DNA of 64,000 nucleotides from Streptomyces malaysiensis subsp. samsunensis (lineage in GTDB: Bacteria; Actinomycetota; Actinomycetes; Streptomycetales; Streptomycetaceae), in the NCBI RefSeq assembly GCF_024519315.1, contig NZ_JANIIC010000005.1:214364-278363 (forward strand), given 5' to 3'. Each line of letters begins with the position of its first letter. Position 1 is the stretch's first letter. Shown in pieces: positions 9,057-17,201 of this stretch. Made by a program: the position numbers and the translations under genes. Below the pieces are notes generated by a model. That model was not told the DNA's origin, made no database searches, and worked only from the letters and a program-made list of their open reading frames with translations.

Positions 9057-9167
9057 ACCCGCCCGCAGCCCAGCGGCCCGCGCGGGAGCGCTCGGCAAGG
9101 CCGGACAACGGTCGCCGCCCGGCGGTGACCGCTTGCCCGGCCCCACCCCCCACATCAGGAGAGAGCC

Positions 9168-10142
9168 ATGCCCCCCACCGCACGGCCGCTACTCCGGCGT
9201 CGAGGCGCCACCCGCCTCATCGCCGCCGCCGCGCTGGCATTCGCCACGTTCTGCTCGCTCACCGGCACCGCGCCGGCGACCGCCGCCGACCATGTCAGCG
9301 GCCGGGCGGAAGGTCAGCCGCCGGACTCCTTCTGGGGCGACACGAGTTCCATCCCGCCCGCGAAGAATGTCCTCACCGTCCAGGTCCTCAACCGGACGAA
9401 CGGAAAGTACCCGGACGACCAGGTCTACTGGACCTTCAACAACGAAACGCACTCGATCGCCGAGCAGTCCACGCTCGACATGCCGGCGAACTCCGCGGGC
9501 CGGATGTACTTCCACCTCGGCTCGCCCGACAGCAAGTACGCCGACTTCATCGAGTTCACCGTCGGCGACGACGTCTTCAACGGCAACACCACCCGGGTCG
9601 ACGCCTTCGGGCTGAAGCTGGCGATGCGACTGCACGCCCACGACGGTTTCGACGCACAGGTCGGCGAGGACTACGAGACGTTCCAGGAGGACCGGGACGC
9701 CACCTGGAAGAAGTTCGCCGACGCGGTGCCGGATGAGTTCGCATCGCTGACCGAGGTCGAGAAGCCCTACCGGATCCTCGCGCCGGGCAGCGTGCCCGAC
9801 TTCCGGGAGGGCGGCAAGTACGCGGACTACATGAGCAGTTACGCCAAGACGGTCGGCATCGACGCGCCCACGTCCGACATCTTCGGCTGCGCCGGTGTGC
9901 TGGCCAACGAGGCGGGCAAGTGCTCCGCGCTGAACCGGCACGTGGCCCAACTGCCCGAGGACCAGTGGTCTGATCCGAGCAAGTACTACCAGGACGCACC
10001 GGCGAACTACTACGCCAAGTTCTGGCACGACCACTCCATCGACAAGCTCTCCTACGGCTTCCCGTACGACGACTTCGCGGGGCAGTCGTCCTTCGTCTCG
10101 CACGGCGATCCGCAGTACCTCGCGGTCGCCGTCGGCTGGTGA
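9168..10142 (+). CDS. Secreted beta-1,3-glucanase, GH64-like
   Basis: This 324-aa exported enzyme has a leader with basic residues, an Ala-rich core (LIAAAALAFATFCSL) and a likely cleavage after ATAADH around residue 42. The mature part resembles glycoside hydrolase family 64, which releases laminaripentaose from beta-1,3-glucan: a thaumatin-like beta-sandwich with the block RVDAFGLKLAMRLHA, VYWTFN and a C-terminal FWHDHSIDKLSYGFPYDD. A catalytic Glu/Asp pair is expected in the YETFQEDRD region but I cannot assign it firmly. The gene has its own promoter with a LacI-type palindrome and a downstream hairpin, so it is monocistronic. Together with the GH16 enzyme it suggests fungal or plant beta-glucan use. 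Confidence 0.75.
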   Translation: MPPTARPLLRRRGATRLIAAAALAFATFCSLTGTAPATAADHVSGRAEGQPPDSFWGDTSSIPPAKNVLTVQVLNRTNGKYPDDQVYWTFNNETHSIAEQSTLDMPANSAGRMYFHLGSPDSKYADFIEFTVGDDVFNGNTTRVDAFGLKLAMRLHAHDGFDAQVGEDYETFQEDRDATWKKFADAVPDEFASLTEVEKPYRILAPGSVPDFREGGKYADYMSSYAKTVGIDAPTSDIFGCAGVLANEAGKCSALNRHVAQLPEDQWSDPSKYYQDAPANYYAKFWHDHSIDKLSYGFPYDDFAGQSSFVSHGDPQYLAVAVGW

Positions 10143-10166
10143 CCCGCTGATCCGTCCCCACCACCC

Positions 10167-10198
10167 GGTGCCCGCCAGGCAGTCGCCCGGCGGGTGCC
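10167..10198 (+). terminator. Hairpin after the GH64-like gene
   Basis: GGTGCCCGCC and GGCGGGTGCC pair over 10 bp (two G-U pairs) around a 12-nt loop, 25 nt after the glucanase stop. Confidence 0.5.
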
Positions 10199-10220
10199 GC
10201 GTTTTCGGCCATCGGATGGG

Positions 10221-11009
10221 ATGAGGCTTGTCTCACCGACCGACGGCTGCGCGGCACAGATCGGGGCGGGCGCGCTCAGCCCCGGCGCCTGGAACTCGGT
10301 GCTGGGCACCACCCTGGTCCTCAAGGGCGCCGCCCTCCGTCCGGTGCGCGACCCCGCCGGAGTGGTCTACTGCCACCGCGGGCCCGGCGGCAGCTGGCTG
10401 CCCGGCGGTGCCTCCAGCAGCGGCGCCGGGGTGCTGACCCGCCGCTTTCCCGGCGCCGACCTCGACGCCCTCACCGAGCGGGCCGCCGCGACCGGCTCCA
10501 CCGCGGTCGTCTACCCGCTCGTCGGCGAACGCGGTGAGCGCTTCCCGTTCCGCGCGCCCGACGCGCGCCCCTTCGTCCTGGGCGAACCGACCGGTGCGGC
10601 CGAGGAGTTCCACGCCTGTCTGCTCGGTGTGGCCTGTGTGGAGCGGCTCTGCCTCGACCACCTGGATCACATCGGCGCGCCCGTCGACGGACCGCTGAGC
10701 CTGACCGGCGGCGGCGCCCGTAACCGCTACTGGTCGCAGTTGCGCGCCGACCTCCTCGGCCGGAGCGTGACCCTGCCTGCGCAGGGCGGGAGCGCCGTCG
10801 GCATGGCGGTGCTCGCCGCCACCGCCTCGGGCGTCACGCTGGAGCAGGCCGCCGCCTCCATGGTGCGAACCGGAATCGAGCTGCGCCCCGATTCCTCCCG
10901 TACCGAACGGCTGCTTCCCGGCTACCTCGGCTTCGTCGACGAACTGGTCCACCGCGGCTGGCTGGAGCCGCGAGTGGCGGCCCACGCCCACAGAAAGGCC
11001 GACCGGTGA
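10221..11009 (+). pseudogene. N-terminally truncated FGGY kinase remnant
   Basis: Only the C-terminal half of an FGGY kinase is present. Recognisable similarity begins abruptly at SPTDGCAAQIGAGAL and continues through WNSVLGTTLVLKG, YPLVGERGERFPF and the adenosine motif LTGGGARNRYWSQLRADLLG. The whole N-terminal ATPase domain, including the DIGT phosphate loop and the catalytic Asp region, is missing. Upstream of the break lies the terminator of the glucanase gene. The remaining frame is open and ends in a GTGA overlap with the next gene, so it was once the first part of an operon. It cannot be a functional kinase. A 5' deletion is the simplest explanation. Confidence 0.8.
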
Positions 11010-11620
11010 CCGACTTCGTCCTCGTACGGCACGGGGAGACCGTGTGGCATGCGGAGAACCGCTACGCGGGCCGCACCGATGTGCCGCTGACCGAACTCGG
11101 GCACAAGCAGGCCGCCGCGCTCGGTGCCTGGGCCGCGGGCCGGCGGCTGGACGCGGTGCTCAGCTCACCGCTGTCCCGCGCCCGGCTCACCGCCGGGCCC
11201 GCCGCCGCGGCGCTCGGCCTCACCCCGCGCGTCGATGAGCGGCTGTACGAGGTGGACTTCGGTCGTGGCGAGGGGCTGACCCGGGCGGAGATGAGGGAGC
11301 GCTTCCCGGCGGAGCTGGACGCGTTCCTGGCCGATCCGGTCGCCCACCATCTGCCCGGCGGTGAGCACCCGGCGGCGGCCGCCGCCCGCGCGATCGCCTG
11401 CCTGACCGAAATCCAGCGGGAATCGCCCGATGGCCGGGTCCTGGTCGTCGCCCACTCCACTCTCGTCCGCCTCGTCCTGTGCGAGCTGCTCGGCATCCCG
11501 CTCGCCCACTACCGCCAGGTGTTTCCCCGGCTTGAGAACGGCGCGCTGACCGAGCTGCGCCTTCTTGGCGACCGGGCGTCGCTGCTGCGGCTCAACGCCG
11601 CGGCGGTGGCCCCCGACTGA
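11006..11620 (+). CDS. Histidine phosphatase (phosphoglycerate-mutase-like)
   Basis: This 204-aa member of the histidine phosphatase branch has the N-terminal LVRHGETVWHAENRYAGRTDVPLT with the phospho-accepting His, SSPLSRARLTA with the conserved Arg, the acid Glu in LYEVDFGRGEG, and the second His in VVAHSTLVRLVL. It most likely removes phosphate from a small sugar phosphate; true glycolytic mutase activity is less likely from its length and context. It starts with GTG overlapping the stop of the kinase remnant by 4 nt, so it belonged to a kinase/phosphatase/dehydrogenase operon. With the upstream kinase truncated, its expression may now depend on read-through. Confidence 0.85.
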   Translation: MTDFVLVRHGETVWHAENRYAGRTDVPLTELGHKQAAALGAWAAGRRLDAVLSSPLSRARLTAGPAAAALGLTPRVDERLYEVDFGRGEGLTRAEMRERFPAELDAFLADPVAHHLPGGEHPAAAAARAIACLTEIQRESPDGRVLVVAHSTLVRLVLCELLGIPLAHYRQVFPRLENGALTELRLLGDRASLLRLNAAAVAPD

Positions 11621-11695
11621 CCCTCTTTCCACTGGTCCCCCTTTCCCCGGAGTCCCACCGCGCCCACCACCGTCCTCGCCGCAGGCGACCATTTC

Positions 11696-12799
11696 GTGCT
11701 GCCCCGACTGCTCACCCAGGAGCTGCGGAACGCCGTCCCCGGCGACGGCGAACTCGAGATCCGTGAGCTGCGGCTGCCCTGGCCGCACACACCGTTCGGC
11801 AAGGTCGACGAGGTCGACGAGGTCGGCGAGGCGACCGGCGACGAGGCGACCGGCGACGAGGCGACCGGCGACGAGGCGACCGGCGACGAGGCGACCGGCG
11901 ACGAGGCGACCGGCGACGAGGCGTCCGGCGGCGAGGAGGAGATCATCGAGGTACTGCGCGGGAGCCGGATCTGTGTGACGCAGATGGCCCCGCTCACCGA
12001 ACGCGTCCTCCGGGCCTGTCCCGACCTCGAACTGTTCTGCGTCAGCCGCGGTGGACCGGTCAACGCCAACCTGGAAGCGGCCACCCGCCACGGCGTCGCC
12101 GTCTGCTACGCGCCCGGCCGTAACGCGGTGGCCACCACGGAGCACACCCTCGCCCTCATCCTCGCCGCCGCCCGTGGCGTCGCCGACGTTCACACCGACC
12201 TCAAGCGGGGCACCTGGCGGGGCGACACTTACGACTACGGCAACTGCGGTATCGAGATCGACGGCTCGACCGTCGGGCTGGTGGGCTTCGGTGCCGTCGG
12301 CTCCCGGGTCGCCCGCGCCCTGGCGGCCATGGGCGCCACCGTCCTCGTACACGACCCGTACATACGCCCCGACGCGGTGGCGGGGGTGGCCCGGCTGGTG
12401 TCACTGGAGGAGCTGTTGACCCGCTCCCGGATCGTCTCCCTCCACGCCCGGGTGACGGACGAGACCCGCGGAATGATCAGCCGCGCCCGGATCGCGTCCC
12501 TGCCGCGCGGAGCGGTGCTGGTCAACTGCGCCCGGGGCGCGCTCGTCGACTATGACGCGGTGTGCGACGCCCTGGAGAGCGGGCATCTGGGCGGCGCGGG
12601 GTTCGATGTCCACCCCGCCGAACCCGTCCCGGCCGGCTCCCGGCTGCTGTCCACACCCGGCATCGTCCTGACCCCCCACATCGCCGGCGCCAGCCGCGAG
12701 GTCGCCCACAAGGCCGCCCGGATCGTGGCCGCGGAGGTGGCCCGCTATCTGCGCGGCGAACCACTCGCCCACTGCGCCAACCCCGAGGCCGCCCGCTGA
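11696..12799 (+). CDS. 2-hydroxyacid dehydrogenase with unclear start and internal repeat
   Basis: This is a paralogue of the dehydrogenase at 4.8-5.9 kb. Intact features are GLVGFGAVGS (NAD loop), NCARGALVDY (substrate Arg) and TPHIAGAS (catalytic His). Homology to the paralogue continues upstream of the first usable start: TTVLAAGDHF is encoded in frame before the GTG at 11696. However, no ATG, GTG or TTG exists between that point and the in-frame stop of the phosphatase gene. The native start codon therefore seems lost, and the GTG start would remove the first beta-strand. A surface loop before the RICVTQMAP segment holds a minisatellite coding EATGD six times. It may be functional, weakly translated or a young pseudogene. 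Confidence 0.7.
   Translation: MLPRLLTQELRNAVPGDGELEIRELRLPWPHTPFGKVDEVDEVGEATGDEATGDEATGDEATGDEATGDEATGDEASGGEEEIIEVLRGSRICVTQMAPLTERVLRACPDLELFCVSRGGPVNANLEAATRHGVAVCYAPGRNAVATTEHTLALILAAARGVADVHTDLKRGTWRGDTYDYGNCGIEIDGSTVGLVGFGAVGSRVARALAAMGATVLVHDPYIRPDAVAGVARLVSLEELLTRSRIVSLHARVTDETRGMISRARIASLPRGAVLVNCARGALVDYDAVCDALESGHLGGAGFDVHPAEPVPAGSRLLSTPGIVLTPHIAGASREVAHKAARIVAAEVARYLRGEPLAHCANPEAAR
11828..11932 (+). repeat. 15-bp coding minisatellite (EATGD x6 plus one variant)
   Basis: The unit GAGGCGACCGGCGAC is repeated six times without change and followed by one variant (EASGG). Because 15 is a multiple of three, copy number can change without shifting the reading frame. It sits in the loop that is only about 25 residues long in the paralogue. 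Confidence 0.95.
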
Positions 12800-12868
12800 G
12801 CCCCGCCGCCTTCAGAGGCCACCGGGGCGTCCGCGACCACGGTGCCCCAAAAAAAATTCCGGCGGCGA

Positions 12869-12895
12869 TGTCGAGAACCCGTGAGCGGCTCCGTC
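12869..12895 (+). promoter_or_regulatory. Putative ECF42 promoter
   Basis: TGTCGA, a 17-nt spacer and CGTC lie about 50 nt before the DGPF gene. TGTCGA with a CGTC-like -10 is the motif described for ECF42-type sigma factors, so the pair is probably autoregulated by its own sigma factor. Confidence 0.6.
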
Positions 12896-12947
12896 CCCGT
12901 GGTGAATGCGACCACAATGGGTCGCACCAGCACCGAGGAGAACCACC

Positions 12948-13367
12948 ATGGCCAAGTACTTGCTGCTCAAGCACTACCGCGGCGCCCCGGCAGCGGTCAA
13001 CGACGTGCCGATGGACCAGTGGGCGCCGGAAGAGGTCACGGCGCATATGCGGTACATGAACGACTTCGCGGCCCGGCTCGAGAAGACCGGCGAGTTCATC
13101 GACGGTCAGGCGCTCGCCCCCGAGGGGACGTGGGTCCGGTACGACGGTGAGGGGCGCCCGCCGGTCACCGACGGTCCGTTCGCCGAGACCAAGGACCTGA
13201 TCGCGGGCTGGATGGTGATCGACGTCGACAGCTACGAGCGCGCCGTCGAACTGGCCGGGGAGCTGTCGGCGGCCCCCGGGGCGGGCGGGAAGCCGATCCA
13301 CGAGTGGCTCGAGCTGCGCCCGTTCCTGGCCGCGCCGCCCACCATCAGCGAGTGTCCTCATTCATGA
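12948..13367 (+). CDS. YCII-related DGPF-domain protein
   Basis: This small cytosolic protein (139 aa) carries the DGPF signature PPVTDGPFAETKDLIAGWMVIDVDS after an N-terminal KYLLLKHYRG strand. YCII/DGPF proteins form dimeric alpha-beta barrels. They are found in conserved pairs with ECF42 sigma factors, where their role is unresolved (a partner or a target of the sigma factor). GAGGAG sits 8 nt before the ATG. The stop overlaps the sigma factor start by 4 nt, so the two are co-translated. A putative ECF42 promoter lies directly upstream. Confidence 0.9.
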   Translation: MAKYLLLKHYRGAPAAVNDVPMDQWAPEEVTAHMRYMNDFAARLEKTGEFIDGQALAPEGTWVRYDGEGRPPVTDGPFAETKDLIAGWMVIDVDSYERAVELAGELSAAPGAGGKPIHEWLELRPFLAAPPTISECPHS

Positions 13368-14539
13368 ACGAGGCCCTGCTGAGGAGCCTCACGCCGAAGG
13401 TGCTCGGAATCCTCGTCCGCCGCGGAACAGACTTCGCGGCGGCCGAGGACGCCGTGCAGGACGCGCTGGTCGAGGCGGTCCGCGTCTGGCCGGCCGACCC
13501 CCCGCGGGACCCCAAGGGCTGGCTGATCACCGTGGCCTGGCGCCGGTTCCTCGACGCGACCCGGGCGGACGCCGCCCGCCGCCGGCGTGAGGACCTGGTC
13601 GACGAGGAACCGCCGCCCGGACCCGCGGCCGCGGTGGACGACACGCTCCAGCTCTACTTCCTGTGCGCCCACCCGTCGCTGACGCCGTCGTCCGCGGTCG
13701 CGCTCACGCTGCGCGCCGTCGGCGGGCTCACCACCCGGCAGATCGCCCAGGCGTACCTGGTGCCCGAGGCGACCATGGCGCAGCGCATCAGCCGGGCCAA
13801 GCGCACCGTCTCCGGTGTGCGGTTCGATCAGCCCGGCGACGTGGCCACCGTGCTGCGCGTCCTCTACCTGGTCTTCAACGAGGGCTACTCCGGCGATGTG
13901 GACCTCGCCGCCGAGGCCATCCGGCTCGCCCGGCAGCTCACGGCCGCGATCGACCACCCCGAGGTGGCCGGGCTGCTCGCCCTCATGCTGCTCCACCACG
14001 CCCGGCGCGCCACCCGGACCGCACCCGACGGCAGCCTGGTGCCGCTCGCCGAGCAGGACCGCGGCCGGTGGGACACCGGGTCGATCGCCGAGGGCGTCGA
14101 GATCCTCCAGGCGGCCCTCGCCCGCGACCGGCTGGGCGAGTTCCAGGCCCAGGCCGCCATCGCGGCGCTCCACGCCGACGCGCCCACCGCCGAGGAGACC
14201 GACTGGGTACAGATCGTCGAGTGGTACGACGAGCTCACCCGCCTGACCGACAGCCCGGTCGTGCGGCTCAACCGCGCGGTGGCCGTCGGCGAGGCCGACG
14301 GCCCGCGCGCCGGGCTGGCGGCGCTCGCGGCGCTGGACGACTCTTCCCCGACCTCCTCGGGCAGGGGACACCCCTTGCCCCGCCACACCGCGGTGGCGGC
14401 GTACCTCCATGAGCGCGACGGCGACCTGCCGACGGCGGCACGGCTGTACGCCGAGGCGGCCCGGAAGGCACCCAACCTCGCCGAACGCGACCACCTGACC
14501 CGCCAGGCCGCCCGCCTCAACACCCGGCTGCGTGGCTGA
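13364..14539 (+). CDS. ECF42-type RNA polymerase sigma factor
   Basis: This 391-aa extracytoplasmic-function sigma factor has region 2 (DFAAAEDAVQDALVEAV, WLITVAWRRFLD) at about residues 15-70 and region 4 (LTTRQIAQAYLVPEATMAQRISRAK) at about 120-150. A long C-terminal extension of about 220 residues follows, with helical, TPR-like repeats (LNRAVAVGEADGP, AAYLHERDGDLPTAARLYAEAA). This extension and the coupled upstream DGPF gene define the ECF42 group. In that group the C-terminal domain is thought to control activity in place of a classical anti-sigma factor. No anti-sigma gene is seen nearby. Confidence 0.9.
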   Translation: MNEALLRSLTPKVLGILVRRGTDFAAAEDAVQDALVEAVRVWPADPPRDPKGWLITVAWRRFLDATRADAARRRREDLVDEEPPPGPAAAVDDTLQLYFLCAHPSLTPSSAVALTLRAVGGLTTRQIAQAYLVPEATMAQRISRAKRTVSGVRFDQPGDVATVLRVLYLVFNEGYSGDVDLAAEAIRLARQLTAAIDHPEVAGLLALMLLHHARRATRTAPDGSLVPLAEQDRGRWDTGSIAEGVEILQAALARDRLGEFQAQAAIAALHADAPTAEETDWVQIVEWYDELTRLTDSPVVRLNRAVAVGEADGPRAGLAALAALDDSSPTSSGRGHPLPRHTAVAAYLHERDGDLPTAARLYAEAARKAPNLAERDHLTRQAARLNTRLRG

Positions 14540-14640
14540 CGGGCCACGCCCGGACCCTGAACAGCGGCCGGGCAAGGAGATCGGGCTGTTCGGCAGTGTG
14601 ACGCCGACCGCGAGCCCGCTTCTCCCATGACGACGGTTCG

Positions 14641-14987
14641 TCAGTTCTCCCGGCCCCAGTCCAGGCGGTCGGCCAGACGGGCGGCGGTGAAGGCGGCCGC
14701 CAGGTCATCGCGGCCCTCGGTGAAGTGGGCCCAGCTGTCGTAGTGGACGGGAGCCACCCGGTCGGCGTCGAGGATATGGGCGGCCTCGGCCGCCTGGGCG
14801 CTGCTCAGCACGAGTCCAGTGCGATGGGCTCCCAGTCGGCCAGGCCCCTGACCTTCTTCCCCAGACCCTCACTCAGGCGTTCGCCGCCGCCGGGCGTGGT
14901 CAGGGTGAGGGGGACGTCGGCGAGCAGGGCCCGGCCGGAGTCGTCGAGGTTGTCGGGGTGCTCGTCGTGCGAGAGCAGTACGACGCC
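14641..14987 (-). pseudogene. MBL-fold metallo-hydrolase remnant
   Basis: Two pieces of an UlaG-like metallo-beta-lactamase-fold hydrolase are visible on the minus strand: VVLLSHDEHPDNLDDSGRAL with GLADWEPIAL, then, in a different frame, SSAQAAEAAHILDADRV and APVHYDSWAHFTEGRDD up to a stop. The N-terminus with the HxHxDH zinc motif is missing, and an internal deletion joins WEPIA to the C-terminal part out of frame. The 5' break coincides with the start of a CGNR remnant on the other strand. Not functional. Confidence 0.7.
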
Positions 14988-15176
14988 CTGGCCACCCTCG
15001 CCGCGGACGCCGCCGATCTGCTCACCGGCCCCGCCGCGGACCGCCTCACCGCCTGCGGCTCCACCCCGTGCAACCGCTACCTGCTCCGCCACGGCCGCCG
15101 CCACTGGTGCTCCACCCGCTGCGGCGACCGCGCCCGCGCCGCCCGCGCCTACGCCCGCCGCACCCACTCCGTATGA
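14958..15176 (+). pseudogene. CGNR zinc-finger protein remnant (C-terminus)
   Basis: The last part of a CGNR-type transcriptional regulator: ATLAADAADLLTG followed by the zinc site CGSTPCNRYLL, WCSTRCGDRARAARAYA. The motif reads CGDR instead of CGNR. The N-terminal ABATE ligand domain is missing. Similarity begins at about 14982, exactly where the opposite-strand MBL remnant starts, so both genes lost their 5' ends in one event. A GTG provides an open frame of 72 codons, but function is unlikely. Confidence 0.6.
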
Positions 15177-15295
15177 CGCCGCGGTCGGACCCGGGCCGGG
15201 CGGCACGAACGGCGAGCCGGCCCCGTGCGTATGCGCGGGGCCGGCTCATGAGATCAATCAGTGCGGCGTCACCTTGTCTGCTGCCCGCCGGCCGC

Positions 15296-16045
15296 TCACT
15301 TCGCCTGGTCGAGCGCGACCGCGTCGGGACCCGCCGGGAATCGCAGCTGGCCGGTCGTGTCATACACGGCTCGCCACACCGTCTCCGCGACGTCGCTCTC
15401 CTTGGTGAACACGTCCTGGCGCATGAAGTCGTCCATGGCCTTCTTCGTGAACGCCGCGTAAGCCTCCGGGACCAGCTCGTCCATCGGGGCGCCGTTCGTC
15501 GCCCTGGCGCCGAAGTTCGTCGTCAGACAGGCGCCCGGTTCGACCGTCTTCGCCCGTACGCCGAAGGGCGCGAGCTCGAGCGCGAGGGATGAGGTGAACC
15601 CCTCGATGGCCATCTTGCTCGCCTTGTAGACGGCCGTGAGCGGCATATGTCCCAGCACCACGCTGGAGGTCACATTGACCACCACGCCGGAGCCACGCTC
15701 GCGGAACTGGGGCAGCACCGCCTGGGTCATCGCCATCACACCGAAGGTGTTGGTCTCGAAAACCTCCCGCACCCGGGCCATGGGGGTGCCCTCGAACACG
15801 CCCATCGACGGGATGCCCGCGTTGTTGACCAGGGCGTCGATGGGCCCCGCCGTCTCGAACGCGGCGGCGATGCTCTCGGGCTTGGTCACATCGAGCGCGA
15901 CGACGCGGAACCGGTCCGACTCGGGAAAGTCACCCGGCCGCGGCGTCCGCATCGTGGCGATGACGTTCCACCCCTGCGAGTGGAAATGGAGGGCGGTCTC
16001 CCGCCCGTACCCGGAGGAGGTACCGGTGATCAGGACTGTCTTCAT
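15296..16045 (-). CDS. Short-chain dehydrogenase/reductase (SDR)
   Basis: This 249-aa classical SDR has TGTSSGYGRETA (cofactor loop), NNAGIPSMG, the catalytic Ser in NVTSSVVLGHM and YKASK (Tyr and Lys). The substrate is probably a small carbonyl compound and the cofactor NAD(P)H. The ATG at MKTVLIT was chosen because GAGGG precedes it; the open frame extends 26 codons upstream but holds no better site. A conserved 50-bp regulatory element lies 90 nt upstream and recurs before the hydrolase operon on the far side of the AraC gene. It is thus very likely a target of that AraC regulator. Confidence 0.88.
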   Translation of the reverse strand: MKTVLITGTSSGYGRETALHFHSQGWNVIATMRTPRPGDFPESDRFRVVALDVTKPESIAAAFETAGPIDALVNNAGIPSMGVFEGTPMARVREVFETNTFGVMAMTQAVLPQFRERGSGVVVNVTSSVVLGHMPLTAVYKASKMAIEGFTSSLALELAPFGVRAKTVEPGACLTTNFGARATNGAPMDELVPEAYAAFTKKAMDDFMRQDVFTKESDVAETVWRAVYDTTGQLRFPAGPDAVALDQAK

Positions 16046-16134
16046 GGTGTGGCCCTCGCGATGTGATGGGATCCGCGGAAGGACAGGCACTTTCCTGCCC
16101 CACGGAAGAACTCGTGATCCCATTGCACCGCTCC

Positions 16135-16184
16135 GACCTGCGGAAACGATAGAACGATCCTCGCTTCCCCTTGCACGATCCTCC
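16135..16184 (-). promoter_or_regulatory. AraC-type control element, copy 1 (SDR side)
   Basis: On the minus strand it contains ATCGTGCAA and ATCGTTCTA 21 bp apart in direct orientation, followed by CGTTTCCGCAGGTC. The same block in the same order occurs before the monooxygenase/hydrolase operon. A 21-bp period (two helical turns) is typical of AraC-family binding sites. Confidence 0.75.
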
Positions 16185-16188
16185 CACT

Positions 16189-16250
16189 GGCTCGGCTCCG
16201 CTCAGCTCGGCTCGGTCCGGCTCAGTCCGGCTCGGCTCGGCTCGGCTCAG
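16189..16250. repeat. GGCTC-rich pentamer repeat
   Basis: About a dozen imperfect copies of GGCTC/GGTCC in tandem, running into the last codon of the AraC gene. It separates the AraC stop from the SDR control element and could act as a terminator or spacer; no hairpin is evident. Confidence 0.8.
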
Positions 16251-17155
16251 GGCAGGACCCCCACGGGAGCGGGTACGGTGTCCCCCCGCAGCCGGGCCGC
16301 GTCCCGGCTCGGGGGCGCGCCGAACTGGCGGCGGTACTCCCGGCTGAACTGCGACGGGTTGTCGTAGCCGACGCGCTGGCCGACCCCGGTGACATCGTTC
16401 GGATGGGTGGCCAGCAGCAGCCGGGCCTCCTGCAACCGGATCTGCTTCTGGAACTGGATGGGGCTCATCGCGGTCACCGCCTGGAAGTTGCGGTAGAAGG
16501 CGGACACGCTCATGCCGGACCTACGGGCCACGTCCTCGACCCGGAACGGCTGCGCGTAGTGCTCGCGGATCCAGCGCACGGCCCGGGAGACATGGCTCAG
16601 ACTGCTGTCGGCCAGGCCGAGTTGCCGGACCGTCGCCCCCTGCTCACCGGTCATCAGGCGCCACAGGATCTCGCGTTTGACCATCGGCGCCAGTACGGCC
16701 CGGTCATGGGGTTCGTCGAGCAGGCGCAGCAGCCGGATCACCGCGTCGAGCAGCGCGGGGGATACGTCACTGACGGCGATCCCCGACGGAGTGCCTCCGC
16801 CGGAGCGCGGGGTGTCTCCGGGACCGGCCTCCAGCAGCAGTTCGGCGACGGCGGACGGCTCCAGCATGAGGCCGAAGCCGAGGGCCGGCCGCTCGGGGTC
16901 GGCCTGGGTGAACTGCCCCGTGACGGGCAGGTCGACGGATGCGACCAGGTACTGCCCAGGACCGTACTCGTACACCCGGTCGCCCAGCGCGAGCCGTTTG
17001 GAGCCCTGGGCGATGACCGCGAGCACCGTGCCGGTCATGGAGGGCTCCGGCGGGTCCGGCCGGTCGACCTCCGAGATGAGCACGCCGTCGATGGCGGTGG
17101 TCCAGTCGGGGCGGGCGTGCCGGGCCAGCAGAGTGCGGAGCTCTTCGAGGTACAT
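16247..17155 (-). CDS. AraC-family transcriptional regulator
   Basis: This 302-aa regulator has an AraC_N-type ligand domain (about residues 20-180, GSKRLALGDRVYEYGPGQYLV) and a C-terminal double helix-turn-helix: FRVEDVARRSGMSVSAFYRNF and ATHPNDVTGVGQRVGYDNPSQFSREYRRQFG. The domain arrangement matches the YqhC-like group that senses aldehydes and activates oxidoreductases. The gene is flanked by two copies of one control element that face outward toward the SDR and the monooxygenase/hydrolase genes. It probably controls both and, through the right-hand copy 47 bp from its own start, itself. Confidence 0.88.
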   Translation of the reverse strand: MYLEELRTLLARHARPDWTTAIDGVLISEVDRPDPPEPSMTGTVLAVIAQGSKRLALGDRVYEYGPGQYLVASVDLPVTGQFTQADPERPALGFGLMLEPSAVAELLLEAGPGDTPRSGGGTPSGIAVSDVSPALLDAVIRLLRLLDEPHDRAVLAPMVKREILWRLMTGEQGATVRQLGLADSSLSHVSRAVRWIREHYAQPFRVEDVARRSGMSVSAFYRNFQAVTAMSPIQFQKQIRLQEARLLLATHPNDVTGVGQRVGYDNPSQFSREYRRQFGAPPSRDAARLRGDTVPAPVGVLP

Positions 17156-17201
17156 GCGTCCATTGCAGCACCATTGAGCGCGCCACGTCTCCCGTACCTG
17201 C

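Noticed and set aside
10194..11009. Truncated FGGY kinase as an intact short kinase
   Set aside because: It lacks the N-terminal phosphate loop and catalytic Asp domain, so it cannot phosphorylate a substrate.
12848..12858. Run of A residues upstream of the DGPF gene
   Set aside because: Striking in this composition but isolated; no clear UP element, attenuator or repeat around it.
14725..15592. Plus-strand open frames overlapping the MBL/CGNR scar and SDR 3' end
   Set aside because: Pro/Arg/Ala-rich, no homology; only the short CGNR piece is recognisable.
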